From NCBI RefSeq assembly GCF_018449525.1, contig NZ_JAAVUS010000001.1, positions 496,001 to 560,000 on the forward strand: a DNA stretch of 64,000 bases. The letters run 5' to 3'. Numbering within the stretch: position 1 is the first letter of the stretch; every line of letters starts with the position of its first letter. This stretch comes from Bradyrhizobium sp. dw_78. Its GTDB lineage: Bacteria; Pseudomonadota; Alphaproteobacteria; Rhizobiales; Xanthobacteraceae. Below the pieces are notes generated by a model, which saw only the letters and a list, made by a program, of their open reading frames with translations, searched no databases and was not told the origin of the DNA. The position numbers were made by a program, and so were the translations under genes. Positions 26,036 to 36,087 of this stretch are shown one piece after another.

Positions 26036-28114
26036 TCAGGAAGCGGCCGTGCCATCGCTTCGACTGTCGGGCTGGGATACGACGCCGGTACACGATGCTG
26101 TCTTGTCCCGAGGAGCAGAGCGGATCGCCATCGCGCGCTCCGGTTCAACGCGGCCCCGCACCACGTCCGCAAGCCCGCGGAGATTGCCGCGTAACCGGCC
26201 TCTCCGATCGATGAACGGCTCCGGCCTCACCGAGCCCCACACATTGCTGGCGATATTCCGTAACAACTGGCCGGAAACCCGACCGGAACTCATCGTTCCC
26301 TTACGCAGCATGTAAATCGGATTGACGATCTGCGAATAACCCAATCGATCGCCCGATACCCGGCCGCTCTTGACACCCATATGCACGCCGCAGGCAGCTG
26401 CGCATTTGATGGATTGGCCGCCGCGCTTGGCGAGCGCCGCGCTGAAGTCTCGGTCCTCGAGCCAGCCGTAGAGCACCAGACGTTCATCGAATTTCAGGTC
26501 GCCGATCGCCGACAGACGGAATGCCATGTTGCAGCCGTAAGGGCTGTAGGGTTCGAGGCGCGACCAGGACGTCGAACGATCGGCAGTGCTGAGAATGCGG
26601 AGGGCATCATCGAAGCTAAGCCCTGGTCCCTTGATATCATCGGCGAGAACATGGCCGGTGAAAGCGACGACCTGCGGTTCGTCGCGAAAGGTCTTGGCGG
26701 CCACGGCCAACCAGTCTGCATCGGCCACGAAGTCATCGTCAAAGAACACCACGACATCTATCCCAGCCGGCAGCGCGGCCAGCGCCGTGTTTCTCTGTGC
26801 CGGCAGCCCGGGCCGTCCCGTTACGACGGTGACGACCGGTAGATTGGCGGCCTCGCCGGCATCCTCGCGGACGACGCATGACACGATGACGGTAGCAGGC
26901 TTCAGGGTCTGGGTTTCAAGCAGATGCTTCACCGTGGCTGTCACAATCTGCGGGCGGCCGAGGGTTGCGATGACGACGGCAACGGTGGGCAAGGGCTGGT
27001 CTCCTGCGTGGCGTGAAGCCAGACGCGTTTTGGGCTCGCGCATGAGTTCGAGATAGCCGGCCGCGGTGTTTGCCCAGGAAAACAGGCGAACCTGTTCGCG
27101 GCCTCGCCCGATCAGATTCTGCCTGAGATCCCGGGATCGCGCCAGAGCGCGCACGTGATCGACCCAGGCGGCGGGATTGTCAGGTGGTGCCATCAGGGCC
27201 GCATCGCCGCACACCTCGGGCATGCTCGCGCGGTCAGAGGAGACCACCGGACAGCCGCGCGCCATCGCTTCAACGATGGGAAGCCCGAAACCCTCCGTCC
27301 AGGACGGGAAGAGCAGACAGAGGGTTCGCTCCATCAAGTAAGCCAAATCGTGATCCGTGACGTAGCCGATCATCCTGACGTTCGGCGCGGAGGCAAGGAT
27401 TTCGGCAGCGAAGATGCCGGCGCCTCCGCCCGCGACCACGATGTCGAGGCCCATTTCGGCCAGCTCTGGAGCGATCTTGAGCAATAGGGGCAGGTTCTTG
27501 TGGCGCGCATGCGATCCAAGCGCGAGCACAAAGCCGCGTTCGGAATGTTCGCGCCCCTCCGTGATAACCGAAGGGCCGATGCGCGCGAGTGCGGGATTCC
27601 ACGCAAGCGCATGCTCATGGCCGTCAGGAAGCACCACGATGTCCTCGGCTCGCACCGGAAGGTAACGGGCGATCTGGCGCGCGGAGTCGGCCGAGACGGT
27701 GGTAATTCTCGCGGCGCGCCGGGCGAGCAGGGGTTGAAGCGTGCGGTAAACCGTGCGGAATGCAGTTCCATAGCTTTCGGGGGCAACAAATATATTGGCG
27801 TCGTGAATGCAAACGACCTGATCGGCCTTCGCGACCGGCGCCGTATTGCACAGATTGAGCAAGCGCCCGCGCCATCGGGTGGGCAGCACTATCTGCTCCC
27901 AGCAATGTCCGGCAAGCGGGCCAGCGCTGACGAGCGGCATCGCTGACAAAACCGGATCTGGAGCCGATGGCGGAGCGATGATCGGAGTGCTGGCACTCAG
28001 ATCCGAAAGTGCCGCGTTCATGGCGGTGAGCACGTTTCGCGCATAGCGCTGGACACCCGTCACGGGTTGGGTCAGGAACCGGCCGTTGACGCCAAATGAC
28101 GGGACCGGGCTCAT
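26036..28114 (-). CDS. Dual glycosyltransferase: N-terminal GT4 fused to C-terminal GT2
   Basis: A 692-residue two-domain enzyme. The ATG at 28114 overlaps the stop of the upstream polymerase gene (ATGA), which favours it over an in-frame extension reading back through that gene. Residues 1 to about 380 form a GT4 domain (FGVNGRFLTQPVTGVQRYARN; FVLALGSHARHKNLPLLLKIA; PSWTEGFGLPIVEAMARGCP). Residues about 390-690 form a GT-A/GT2 domain (TVAVVIATLGRPQIVTATVK; VVFFDDDFVADADWL as the metal motif; YGWLEDRDFSAALAKRGG). Two sugars could be added by a single protein. Fusions of these two classes are less common than separate genes. Confidence 0.87.
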   Translation of the reverse strand: MSPVPSFGVNGRFLTQPVTGVQRYARNVLTAMNAALSDLSASTPIIAPPSAPDPVLSAMPLVSAGPLAGHCWEQIVLPTRWRGRLLNLCNTAPVAKADQVVCIHDANIFVAPESYGTAFRTVYRTLQPLLARRAARITTVSADSARQIARYLPVRAEDIVVLPDGHEHALAWNPALARIGPSVITEGREHSERGFVLALGSHARHKNLPLLLKIAPELAEMGLDIVVAGGGAGIFAAEILASAPNVRMIGYVTDHDLAYLMERTLCLLFPSWTEGFGLPIVEAMARGCPVVSSDRASMPEVCGDAALMAPPDNPAAWVDHVRALARSRDLRQNLIGRGREQVRLFSWANTAAGYLELMREPKTRLASRHAGDQPLPTVAVVIATLGRPQIVTATVKHLLETQTLKPATVIVSCVVREDAGEAANLPVVTVVTGRPGLPAQRNTALAALPAGIDVVVFFDDDFVADADWLAVAAKTFRDEPQVVAFTGHVLADDIKGPGLSFDDALRILSTADRSTSWSRLEPYSPYGCNMAFRLSAIGDLKFDERLVLYGWLEDRDFSAALAKRGGQSIKCAAACGVHMGVKSGRVSGDRLGYSQIVNPIYMLRKGTMSSGRVSGQLLRNIASNVWGSVRPEPFIDRRGRLRGNLRGLADVVRGRVEPERAMAIRSAPRDKTASCTGVVSQPDSRSDGTAAS

Positions 28115-29517
28115 GGTCTCGCTCCGGTCAGTTGGCTGGATGCGGCCGAAAGTCCTTTGGTGCCGCGTTCGGGCTCGGCGCAGGCCATGCCGGCGAGCAC
28201 GTAAAATAACAAGCCCTGTTCGACCGATGGGGCTGCAAAAGTATCGCCGATAATCAGGGCAAGACAGGCATTGCGCGCCGCGAGACGGACGTCGGCCCAA
28301 AAGGTCCGCGGCGTACCGCGCGGGATCGCGAGCGCCGATGCTGCAAAGAACAGATAGAAGATGGTCCCCGGCACGCCGACATTCGAGAGCAGAGCCAGAG
28401 GAAAGCTCGATACGCGGGCGGTGCCGAGGCCGACGCCCAGCCCATCGGAATCGAAGAAATTCTGTAGTGCGAACGCATTCCAGGAATCGCGCTCGATACC
28501 CGAATCCGAAGTCGACTTGTTGAAGATCAAGAGGTCGAAATAGTTGCGCAGCGACTCCGATGCCGCGTCGTTGAGCAATATGGCAAGGACCGCGGCGATC
28601 ACTACGAGTGGCGCGCACAGCACAGCCGCCGAGCGATAAGGCCTGTTGAGGTGAAATCCGGAGCGGAATAGGGCCGTCGCATACAAGATCAGCAGCACGG
28701 GTGCGGTGCCGGCAAGCCCCGTCGACGACGTCGACAAGACGACAAGAACAAGCGACGCCGCGGCCAGAGGGCCGGTCAACATCGGGCTACGCCCGCACAG
28801 AAAGAGTGTCCCGGTGAAGCCCAAGGCCCCGAGCGTCGAGCGCGCGAACGCGGAGGCTTCCGTAAACGATCCCACGATGCGTTTCAGGCCGTTGACCGCG
28901 TCGTCGAGATGGAGCGTGTATTGGGCGTTACGCATGAAATCCAGTAACCATTGCGTGCCCGTGGCGTAGGTGCCGATGTCCAGCAACGCAAACAGCACAT
29001 TGCCGGCGGCATAGGCTAATAGCGCGCCGGTGATGGTCACGAAACCGGCCTGTGTCGAGGCGATCGCGGCCGTGATGGCGAAGCAGATCAGGTCGGCCGT
29101 CAGATACACTGATTGAGTGAAATTGCTCGACACCGGGCCGAGCGGTACCGTCGAACCGGTGTTGGCGTATTCCGAGGTTCCGAGCGGAATGATCGGCGTG
29201 ATGCCCGCCATAAGGCGCGGCACGATGAAGGCGCTGACGACGCCGTAAAGCACTAGGCATGTGAGCCAAAATCCCGGTTTTGGAAAATGCATGGCGCCGA
29301 AGGCGGCAGCCGTCTCCTCGCTGCGCGTCAATGTGGCGGCGGCAGCGAAGGCGACGAGAAGATGCGCCGGCTGGATGTTGTTCGGGCCGATCAGAACGGC
29401 GGCGGCAGCTCCGAACAATGTCGCGACCACCAGCGTTGCAAACGTCGCGCGGTATCCCAGCAACAGGCAAGCCACGCCCGCGATGATCGTCAGCAGGCCG
29501 ATTGGCGTGATGCTCAT
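28111..29517 (-). CDS. O-antigen polymerase/ligase-like membrane protein (Wzy candidate)
   Basis: A 468-residue protein with ten or more hydrophobic segments and a large periplasmic loop in the second half (FDLLIFNKSTSDSGIERDSW followed by NAFALQNFFDSDGLGVGLG). This layout, and the NSDGLGVGLGTAR-like loop, is shared by Wzy polymerases and WaaL/O-antigen ligase family proteins. Sequence conservation in this family is weak, so the call rests on topology and position in a Wzx/Wzc cluster. It would join repeat units in the periplasm. It overlaps the fused glycosyltransferase by 4 bp. Confidence 0.75.
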   Translation of the reverse strand: MSITPIGLLTIIAGVACLLLGYRATFATLVVATLFGAAAAVLIGPNNIQPAHLLVAFAAAATLTRSEETAAAFGAMHFPKPGFWLTCLVLYGVVSAFIVPRLMAGITPIIPLGTSEYANTGSTVPLGPVSSNFTQSVYLTADLICFAITAAIASTQAGFVTITGALLAYAAGNVLFALLDIGTYATGTQWLLDFMRNAQYTLHLDDAVNGLKRIVGSFTEASAFARSTLGALGFTGTLFLCGRSPMLTGPLAAASLVLVVLSTSSTGLAGTAPVLLILYATALFRSGFHLNRPYRSAAVLCAPLVVIAAVLAILLNDAASESLRNYFDLLIFNKSTSDSGIERDSWNAFALQNFFDSDGLGVGLGTARVSSFPLALLSNVGVPGTIFYLFFAASALAIPRGTPRTFWADVRLAARNACLALIIGDTFAAPSVEQGLLFYVLAGMACAEPERGTKGLSAASSQLTGARP

Positions 29518-29777
29518 CGCGCAATATCCGGCTCTGCCAGGGCCGGCCGGATCTGCGTGATCGCTGCCCGATCGCTTGTCCGTTTCGGAATAGCCCTAAC
29601 TCCAGAATATTTCGTAGTTCATCAATCGCCTGAGCCGCAGCTTACCGAAAATGAAGGTTCGCGCAAATGACGCAGGACACGCACAACTATTTCCGCGCAA
29701 TCATTTAGGCGTCATGCCGGAACGAGCTTGTTCATCACGCACTTCATCCCGGACATGATCTCCCTCAATATCTCTCG

Positions 29778-31748
29778 TCAATGTTGGCGAGCCAGCAGTC
29801 CGCGCAACGACAATATGGAACCGAACATAGGCAACAGGGCATGCTTCAGCACCGGGAACTCGCGTGCAATTGCGCCCTCGCGCCATAACTGCGTCTTCAC
29901 GGACATCAACTTTCTCACGAATGTCTTATCCTGCCCAGGCGTAAGAATTCGAAGCACATCGGCGCGCCCGAAATCGACCGAACGACCGCCGACTTCAAGA
30001 CATCTTAGTTCAGCCTCCGTGGGGTGGGTAATCGCGCGTTTGAGATAATGCCAAGCCGCTTCGGCATCCCGAAGCGCAATAACCCCGCCGTTTGCGGGCA
30101 ACGTATTGATATAAGCGAGAGCGCCGGAGAGAAGATGATTGCCCGCGGAGGGATCGAGCGTGCCGAATGTGATGTCTCCGCAGTTTGCTTCCACCTGTCC
30201 CAGTGCATTCTCTTTAAACAAGTATACCGAAGGCACGGCTGGCTCGAATAGGCTTTCAACCAGATGCCAGTACCGCAGCACACACGAATATACGTTGAAA
30301 GGGCTGTAAAAATTCTGCTCGACCAGCAGGCCGGTTACTTTCGGGAAATGCTCCTCGCTATGATTTTTGTAATTTGAGCGGGCAAACTGAATGGTTTCCA
30401 CCCGAATGTCAGGGAACCCGCTTGAGAGCAGACGCTGCGTGCTGCCGTAGAGCCCAGTGTCACATAATATGATCCGGTTCGAGTCGCGGATGATCTGCCT
30501 GAAATGGCGCGTGAACAGCGCATTCTGCTGCTTTATATCGGCCAGCACTTCCGCGCCCGAACTGCCGAACAGTAGCGTTACGAAGTGCTTGCCGCTGAAC
30601 GGCTGACGCCATATTCCCGGCAATTCGTAGGTCCGCCCACCCAGCGCCTTGGCGACATCTGCAAGAACGCTTCCCCGAAATTCACGGTCCAGTTCCTCGA
30701 GCACCGAAGCGCTTCGGGTCAACAGCGCGGCCCGTGCCGCGACCAGGCGCGAGATCATGATATTTTCGCGCCGCAGGCCAAGTGGAAGGCAAAGCTTTGC
30801 CAGTACGCGTTCGAACGCTTCCCGAATGCCGACGCCGCCTCTTGCGCAGAATAGCAGGACTGTCTTGTCCGAGACTTCAGCTTCAACAGCATAGAGCCAG
30901 ATCAGCATGCAGAACTGGGTTACGATCGGGCCCAGGACATAACGTCCGAACGAATTCGCATCGTCGACAGATGGTATCGTCGCTTTCATCGCTCGGGCTT
31001 GTCTGCGCCCGAAACGTGCAGCTTCCGTCAATGCGCCATTGGCTGCGCGAATATAGCGGCGATATGCGGGCCGCGGCAGATGATGAGCCGCAATGCCTTT
31101 GGCCGATGGGGCCAGCACATCGGCCAGAAGATCGTCGCCGACATGCGTCATTCTGTCCGGAGAAACGTTCTCGGCCTGCATCACGGTGAGGAATAAATTA
31201 CCATCGCGTTTGGTCAGGCCGTGATCGGAGCTGGTGTAGACGTTGTCGATGAGGTCTGGGCCATGAAAATGTTGAATGAGTTCGTCGATCTCCTCGGACG
31301 GAAGCGTGGTATCGCTGATCGCGACGATCCGCGTGCCGGCGTTTTTTCGGGTACGCAAAACCTTCGCGAGCGGTGCGTTGGCCATCAGCGAAGTCTTCTC
31401 GACCTGCACTTCGATCTTGAGGCGTTCGGCAAGCAGAAACTGTGGAAGGCCGAGCATGCTCAACTGGCGGCTGATGACGTCGGCTAGTCGCACTTCGCCG
31501 GCACGCCCCCGGACGGCCAGCTCGCGGAAAGCCACCCGCTGTGCCCAGACACGGGCTTCTGCCAAATAATCAGGCTCGATCTGCCAGCCTCGCTGCGCCA
31601 GCAGAGCGGAAAATAATCGTTCGCCTTTCGCAATCCGCGATCGCTCCGACCTGCCGGTGCGCAACAGCAGCGTATCGAAGACGTCAGTGGAGATCACATC
31701 GATCGGCCCGGCCGCACTGACTAACTCGGCGAGACTACTCTGTTTCAA
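29778..31748 (-). CDS. Large HAD-superfamily protein of polysaccharide clusters
   Basis: A 656-residue cytoplasmic protein. Residues about 15-230 form a HAD-like phosphatase domain: DVFDT at 22-26, a threonine motif region near VAISDTTLP, and the acidic motif HVGDDLLADV. Residues about 260-656 have no domain I can name; they contain LLFCARGGVGIREAFERVL and ILCDTGLYGSTQRLLSSGFP. Similar long HAD proteins occur in glycan loci and are annotated only as predicted hydrolases. It may act on a sugar phosphate or modify the glycan. It is divergent from the FkbM gene. Confidence 0.7.
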   Translation of the reverse strand: MKQSSLAELVSAAGPIDVISTDVFDTLLLRTGRSERSRIAKGERLFSALLAQRGWQIEPDYLAEARVWAQRVAFRELAVRGRAGEVRLADVISRQLSMLGLPQFLLAERLKIEVQVEKTSLMANAPLAKVLRTRKNAGTRIVAISDTTLPSEEIDELIQHFHGPDLIDNVYTSSDHGLTKRDGNLFLTVMQAENVSPDRMTHVGDDLLADVLAPSAKGIAAHHLPRPAYRRYIRAANGALTEAARFGRRQARAMKATIPSVDDANSFGRYVLGPIVTQFCMLIWLYAVEAEVSDKTVLLFCARGGVGIREAFERVLAKLCLPLGLRRENIMISRLVAARAALLTRSASVLEELDREFRGSVLADVAKALGGRTYELPGIWRQPFSGKHFVTLLFGSSGAEVLADIKQQNALFTRHFRQIIRDSNRIILCDTGLYGSTQRLLSSGFPDIRVETIQFARSNYKNHSEEHFPKVTGLLVEQNFYSPFNVYSCVLRYWHLVESLFEPAVPSVYLFKENALGQVEANCGDITFGTLDPSAGNHLLSGALAYINTLPANGGVIALRDAEAAWHYLKRAITHPTEAELRCLEVGGRSVDFGRADVLRILTPGQDKTFVRKLMSVKTQLWREGAIAREFPVLKHALLPMFGSILSLRGLLARQH

Positions 31749-32068
31749 AGACTGTTCCGTGTCATCTGTTTCGTGTCATCGCAAATCGCGCACGAACTTC
31801 AGGCGCCAATAAATGATATGGTGCGAATGATGATATGGGTACGACAGGGTATATTCAGACGCGCAGTCGTCCTTTTCTCTCTTTCGGACGCGTCCTTCAT
31901 GATTTATGCTTGGGTCAAGCTGTTCCACCAGCAGTTGCAGAACAATATCTTTTTTAACGTAGCACTTTCCATTCGGGCTGCAAAGATGGCAGCATCAGGC
32001 GAGCATCGGAAGAGCGCCGTGAAAATCCAGACGGGTGCGGATGGATTCAGGTCGACAGGAGAGCATGA
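31749..32068. other. Divergent intergenic region, no gene seen
   Basis: 320 bp between the divergent HAD-protein and FkbM genes. It is less GC-rich than the coding DNA. AGGAGA sits upstream of the FkbM start. It should hold both promoters; no clear operator or hairpin was found. Confidence 0.5.
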
Positions 32069-32914
32069 ATGCTGCGCGTCGCGAAGCACGGCGTTTCCGC
32101 GCTGGCCTACGCTGCCCACAAGGCAGCAAGGAGCGCTGCGCTCCGGAGGATGCTGTTTAATTCGATCCGTCTGAACCGTATCGAATCGGAGCGCTTCAGG
32201 AGCATGGAGGAGTGCGGGTTTCTGGCCTATTCCTTTTTGAATCGGCATGAATCGAAATCGCAAATCCTTCAGGATCTTTGGGTGGGCTATGAGCTCGGCG
32301 AGCGGCGAGGCGGCTTCTTTGTGGAGTTCGGAGCCACCGACGGACTCGTGAACAGCAACACCTGGTTGCTGGAAAACAAGTATGGCTGGACCGGTATTCT
32401 TGCCGAGCCGAATCCTGTGTGGCATTCAGCCCTCAGGGTGAACCGCAATTCCATCATCGATCATCGTTGCGTCAGCTCCAGCACGGGAAAGATTGCATCG
32501 TTCCTGACGACGGATGGTTCCGATCCGGAATTGAGCGCGATTGCTGAATTTGCGGACGGAGATCATTTCGCCGGCGTGCGTGCCGAGGGAGTCGCGATCA
32601 AGGTAGAAACCGTATCCCTCAATCAATTGCTGACGGAGCACGACGCGCCTGCCGGAATAGATTATCTTTCCATCGATACGGAAGGCAGCGAATACGACAT
32701 ATTATCGCATTTCGATTTTTCCCGTCACAGGATTGATCTCATTTCCGTCGAGCAGAATAGGCACACTGAGCCCAGGATCGAGGCGTTGTTGACGGGGCAG
32801 GGCTATGATCGCGTGTTCAGTGAGTTTTCGCAGTGGGATGGCTGGTACGTGCGGGCCGAGTGGCGGCGTCAGGGAGCACGTTTTAGAACGGACACCGCAT
32901 CGCCCGGCTCCTGA
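32069..32914 (+). CDS. FkbM-family methyltransferase
   Basis: A 281-residue SAM-dependent O-methyltransferase. The SAM site is GGFFVEFGATDGLVNSNTW near residue 90, followed by ILAEPNPVWHSAL and the FkbM marker IDYLSIDTEGSEYDILSHFD. It probably places a methyl group on a sugar hydroxyl of the exported polymer. It opens a plus-strand group of glycosyltransferase and second methyltransferase genes. Confidence 0.85.
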   Translation: MLRVAKHGVSALAYAAHKAARSAALRRMLFNSIRLNRIESERFRSMEECGFLAYSFLNRHESKSQILQDLWVGYELGERRGGFFVEFGATDGLVNSNTWLLENKYGWTGILAEPNPVWHSALRVNRNSIIDHRCVSSSTGKIASFLTTDGSDPELSAIAEFADGDHFAGVRAEGVAIKVETVSLNQLLTEHDAPAGIDYLSIDTEGSEYDILSHFDFSRHRIDLISVEQNRHTEPRIEALLTGQGYDRVFSEFSQWDGWYVRAEWRRQGARFRTDTASPGS

Positions 32915-33074
32915 TCCGCGTTGCAGGTGGCGCAGTTACTCCAAAGGGAGGCGAGAAAGGGTGCGTGATATCAAGGAAGCCGCCGCACCTCTTCGGAGCG
33001 TCGCCCATGAAACAGGTGGCCCCTGCGTTTCCCGGAGCGCCGGCGAAAGCACCGATGCCCGTCGGGAAAATGCC

Positions 33075-34274
33075 ATGAACGTCGCCATGTTGCTGAGCTG
33101 TAGCTCGTTCGAGGGATTCTTCGGATGGGTGCAGGGGCAGAGCCGGAAAAGTTATCTGGAAAGTTATCGGAATGACTGGGCCTGGTATTATGCCCGCGGC
33201 CTGTTGGAAAACCGTATCAACCCGACACTCTATATACCGGCATTAAGGGAAGCCGGAAAATATCAGACGGATGTGGGCGTGGCCGTTCGATTTCTCCCGC
33301 TCGACCGCTGGTATGGCCTGTTCGAACAGGTATGGCTCAAGCGGCTTAGCCGGACGACACGCTGGTCGCTCTATGCCGAAGAGCGCATCAACACGGTCGC
33401 CTTCATGCGGTCTCTGCGGGAAGCGCTCGCGGAGGACGAGATCGACCTGTTGTACATACAGGAATATTGGAGCGGCAGATTCGATCATATCGTCCATGCC
33501 GTCAGTCTGCCGGTGGTGGGCGCCGATCACGGCGGTTTGTCGAATGGCGTCGTGAAGCTATTCAAGCACAGGGCCCTTGAAGGGGCGGCTGTGTGCTACG
33601 GCCAGACGGAAGATGAATGCCGGATCATTGAGAGATATGGCGGCCGTTCCAGATTCCAGCCCAATGGCTGCGATGTTTCGCAGTTTTTTCCCGACCCCGC
33701 GGTACCACGCGGCAAGACTATTCTGACCGTAACCCGTCTGACCAATCGGCAGAAGCGCACCAGTGACCTCATCCGGGCTGTCGCGGAGTTACCCGAGGAA
33801 TGGAGCCTCGATATTGTCGGCACCGGACCGGACCGGCCTATGCTGGAAACACTTGCTGCCAGCCTGAACCTGTCATCTCGCGTCAGATTTCACGGCTTCA
33901 TCGATCGCACCGAGGTGCGCGATTTTTTTCGCCGCTGCGGCGTATACGCGATGCCCTCGGCTAATGAAGCCGTCGCCCTGGCGGCGCTGGAAGCGATGGC
34001 CTGCGGCGCGGCGGTGGTGTTGAGCCAAATTCGTGCTTTCGAACAACTTGTCACCGACGGAATCAACGGCCGGCTCGTTCCGGTCGGCGATGCGAAGAGC
34101 CTGGCCGCGGGAATCGTGAACGCATGGGAGCGTCGCGAAGCGTTGGGCCGGGCGGCATCCGAGACGGTGCGGGCGCGCTACGATACGCGCATCCTTTATT
34201 CGCAACTGGCAGAATCGCTGCGCGACTCCGTTCACCGGGACGGCGCAAATAGGCCTGGGAGGCGGCAAACATGA
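33075..34274 (+). CDS. GT4-type glycosyltransferase
   Basis: A 399-residue GT-B enzyme starting at 33075 (MNVAMLLSCSSFEG), the usual first beta strand. A GTG at 32961 with GGAGG upstream would add 38 residues and cannot be excluded. The C-terminal half has ILTVTRLTNRQKRTSDLIRA, WSLDIVGTGPDRPMLETLA and YAMPSANEAVALAALEAMACG, the GT4 nucleotide-sugar region. The N-terminal half has an aromatic-rich insert (YWSGRFDHIVHAVSLPVVGA). It overlaps the next gene by 4 bp. Confidence 0.85.
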   Translation: MNVAMLLSCSSFEGFFGWVQGQSRKSYLESYRNDWAWYYARGLLENRINPTLYIPALREAGKYQTDVGVAVRFLPLDRWYGLFEQVWLKRLSRTTRWSLYAEERINTVAFMRSLREALAEDEIDLLYIQEYWSGRFDHIVHAVSLPVVGADHGGLSNGVVKLFKHRALEGAAVCYGQTEDECRIIERYGGRSRFQPNGCDVSQFFPDPAVPRGKTILTVTRLTNRQKRTSDLIRAVAELPEEWSLDIVGTGPDRPMLETLAASLNLSSRVRFHGFIDRTEVRDFFRRCGVYAMPSANEAVALAALEAMACGAAVVLSQIRAFEQLVTDGINGRLVPVGDAKSLAAGIVNAWERREALGRAASETVRARYDTRILYSQLAESLRDSVHRDGANRPGRRQT

Positions 34275-34963
34275 AGGAAATGTACGAAACCGATCTTTAC
34301 GGCGAGAAAAATCCCACCTGGCATGAAGAAGACGCGCCGTGGAAGGCCGGCCACATCGAGAGGATGATCAAGAGAAACAACCTCGCTTGCGACACGATAT
34401 GTGAAGTGGGCTGCGGGACCGGCGAAATTCTTCTGATGCTGGAGAAGGCGTTTCCGGCGGCGATCCTGTCCGGCTACGAAATTTCGCCGCAAGCGTTTGG
34501 CCGCGCGGCGCAAAAGGAGACGCCGAGGACCAAGTTCCATCTCAAGGACCTGCTGTCCGAGAGCGATCTGCATTTCGATGTGGTCCTGGCCATCGATGTC
34601 ATCGAGCATGTCGAGGACTATATCTCCTTCATAAAAAAGCTCAGGACGTTCGGGACATTCAAGATATTTCATATTCCGCTGGATTTGTCGGCGCAGTCCA
34701 TCCTGCGGGCATGGCCGATCGCGGAGCTCCGGCGCAATGTGGGTCACATCCAGTTCTTCTTCAAGCAGACCGCGCTGGCGACGCTGGAGGATTGCGGATA
34801 CACCATTGTTGATCACTGCTATACGGCAAGCCGTCTGGAGTTGCCGAACCAGGCCCTGAGCAGCCGTATCATGCGCCTGCCGCGTCGTATGATGTTCGCG
34901 GCCAATGCGGATTTCGCCGTGCGGTTGCTCGGCGGCTATTCCTTGCTGGTGCTGGCGAAATAA
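34271..34963 (+). CDS. Class I SAM-dependent methyltransferase
   Basis: A 230-residue methyltransferase. Motif I is EVGCGTGEILLML near residue 43, motif II is in SGYEISPQAF, and VVLAIDVIEHVEDY is the acidic post-I segment. It is a 4-bp ATGA overlap with the glycosyltransferase, so the two are translated together. The context suggests methylation of a sugar or lipid-linked intermediate. Confidence 0.85.
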   Translation: MKEMYETDLYGEKNPTWHEEDAPWKAGHIERMIKRNNLACDTICEVGCGTGEILLMLEKAFPAAILSGYEISPQAFGRAAQKETPRTKFHLKDLLSESDLHFDVVLAIDVIEHVEDYISFIKKLRTFGTFKIFHIPLDLSAQSILRAWPIAELRRNVGHIQFFFKQTALATLEDCGYTIVDHCYTASRLELPNQALSSRIMRLPRRMMFAANADFAVRLLGGYSLLVLAK

Positions 34964-35001
34964 TCACGACAGTCAGGGTGTTGTAGCGTGTCGACGCCGG
35001 A

Positions 35002-36087
35002 TCAGTTCCGGAGCGGCGCGCTCCATCCGACGATCTCTCTTGCAAAGCCGAGCGCGGAGCGCTGTCCCCGCTTCAGCCGATACGCGAGCAGCGCCTTGGC
35101 CCTGTCGTTTGGAAGCACCGAGGAAAGAACAAAGAACGCTGCCATGGCGAGCTTGTGCTTCGCCGAATGGGGTTCATCCGCGAGCCTGGAAAGCAGCCCC
35201 GGCAGCGCGGTCAGCCGCGGCCGTTGTCCTGACATGATATCGAGGCACAGTTTGCGTTCGCGAAAATAGAATGCGTCGCGCGGGTCTACCAATTCCCGGT
35301 CTGGCGTCAACCGCGCCACGATCATGCGCAGATGCGCCATCCTCGCGAGGAAGCGATTGATGTCACGCTCGAGGAGGGCGGCGTCAGGTCCGCTTCCGAG
35401 GCCGGAATCGTTATTGCCGTGGATGCGGTAGCATCCGAGTTCCTCGGAGAGGCTGACAACGTCACCCATTAACGGTGCGGCGAACAGAATGACGCCGTCG
35501 ACGGCCTTGTCGTAATCGGCTTCCCGAAGCAATTCGCACAGATCCCGGCGAAATACGTTCCCGGAAGTTGGCGGAGTCTTGTAGACGCCGGTTCGGAACA
35601 CATGCCGGGCGAGCCCGTCGCGATCCCGGAACGCCTCGAGCGGCGAAGCCGCGCCGCCGATCCGATGGCTGTCCGCATCGATGGGTGTCAGGGCGAACTG
35701 AAGCTTGGCAACATCCGGATCCAGCCGGTCGATGATGGCGGCAAGCGAGCCGGGCTTGAGCTCGTCGTCGGCGTCAAGGAACAGAATGAATGGTGCCCGG
35801 GTCCGGTCGAGGCCGAACAGGCAGGCGGCCCGTTGGCCGCCGTTGTCGATCTTGAAGGCGGTTACGCCGAAGCGGCCGATCTCGTCCCAGGAGCCGTCAG
35901 TCGATCCGTCGTCGACAACGACGAGTTCGCAATCATCACGGCCTTGAGCGATGACGCTTCTGATCGCGTGCCCGACGAAGGATTCATAATTATAGCAGGA
36001 GATAATGACCGCGAGCTTTGGACTGTCAGGCATGACAGGTTTCGCCAGGGGGGCCCGCGGATCGTTCCCGATGTCAGATCTGGTCAT
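35002..36087 (-). CDS. GT2-family glycosyltransferase
   Basis: A 361-residue GT-A enzyme. The ATG at 36087 overlaps the stop of the upstream GT4 gene (ATGA) and removes a 35-residue extension. Near the N-terminus it has LAVIISCYNYESFVGHAIRS, then LVVVDDGSTDGSW and the metal-binding FILFLDADDELKPGSL. The C-terminal third is helical without a membrane anchor. It is convergent with the methyltransferase at 34271-34963. Confidence 0.88.
   Translation of the reverse strand: MTRSDIGNDPRAPLAKPVMPDSPKLAVIISCYNYESFVGHAIRSVIAQGRDDCELVVVDDGSTDGSWDEIGRFGVTAFKIDNGGQRAACLFGLDRTRAPFILFLDADDELKPGSLAAIIDRLDPDVAKLQFALTPIDADSHRIGGAASPLEAFRDRDGLARHVFRTGVYKTPPTSGNVFRRDLCELLREADYDKAVDGVILFAAPLMGDVVSLSEELGCYRIHGNNDSGLGSGPDAALLERDINRFLARMAHLRMIVARLTPDRELVDPRDAFYFRERKLCLDIMSGQRPRLTALPGLLSRLADEPHSAKHKLAMAAFFVLSSVLPNDRAKALLAYRLKRGQRSALGFAREIVGWSAPLRN

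Noticed and set aside
28115..28618. N-terminal extension of the GT4-GT2 frame through the polymerase gene
   Set aside because: It runs through the out-of-frame polymerase coding region; arginine-rich shadow translation, and the ATGA overlap gives a better start.
32961..33074. GTG start giving a 38-residue longer glycosyltransferase
   Set aside because: GGAGG upstream makes it possible, but the extension is low-complexity and the beta strand at 33075 fits the GT4 start; left as alternative.
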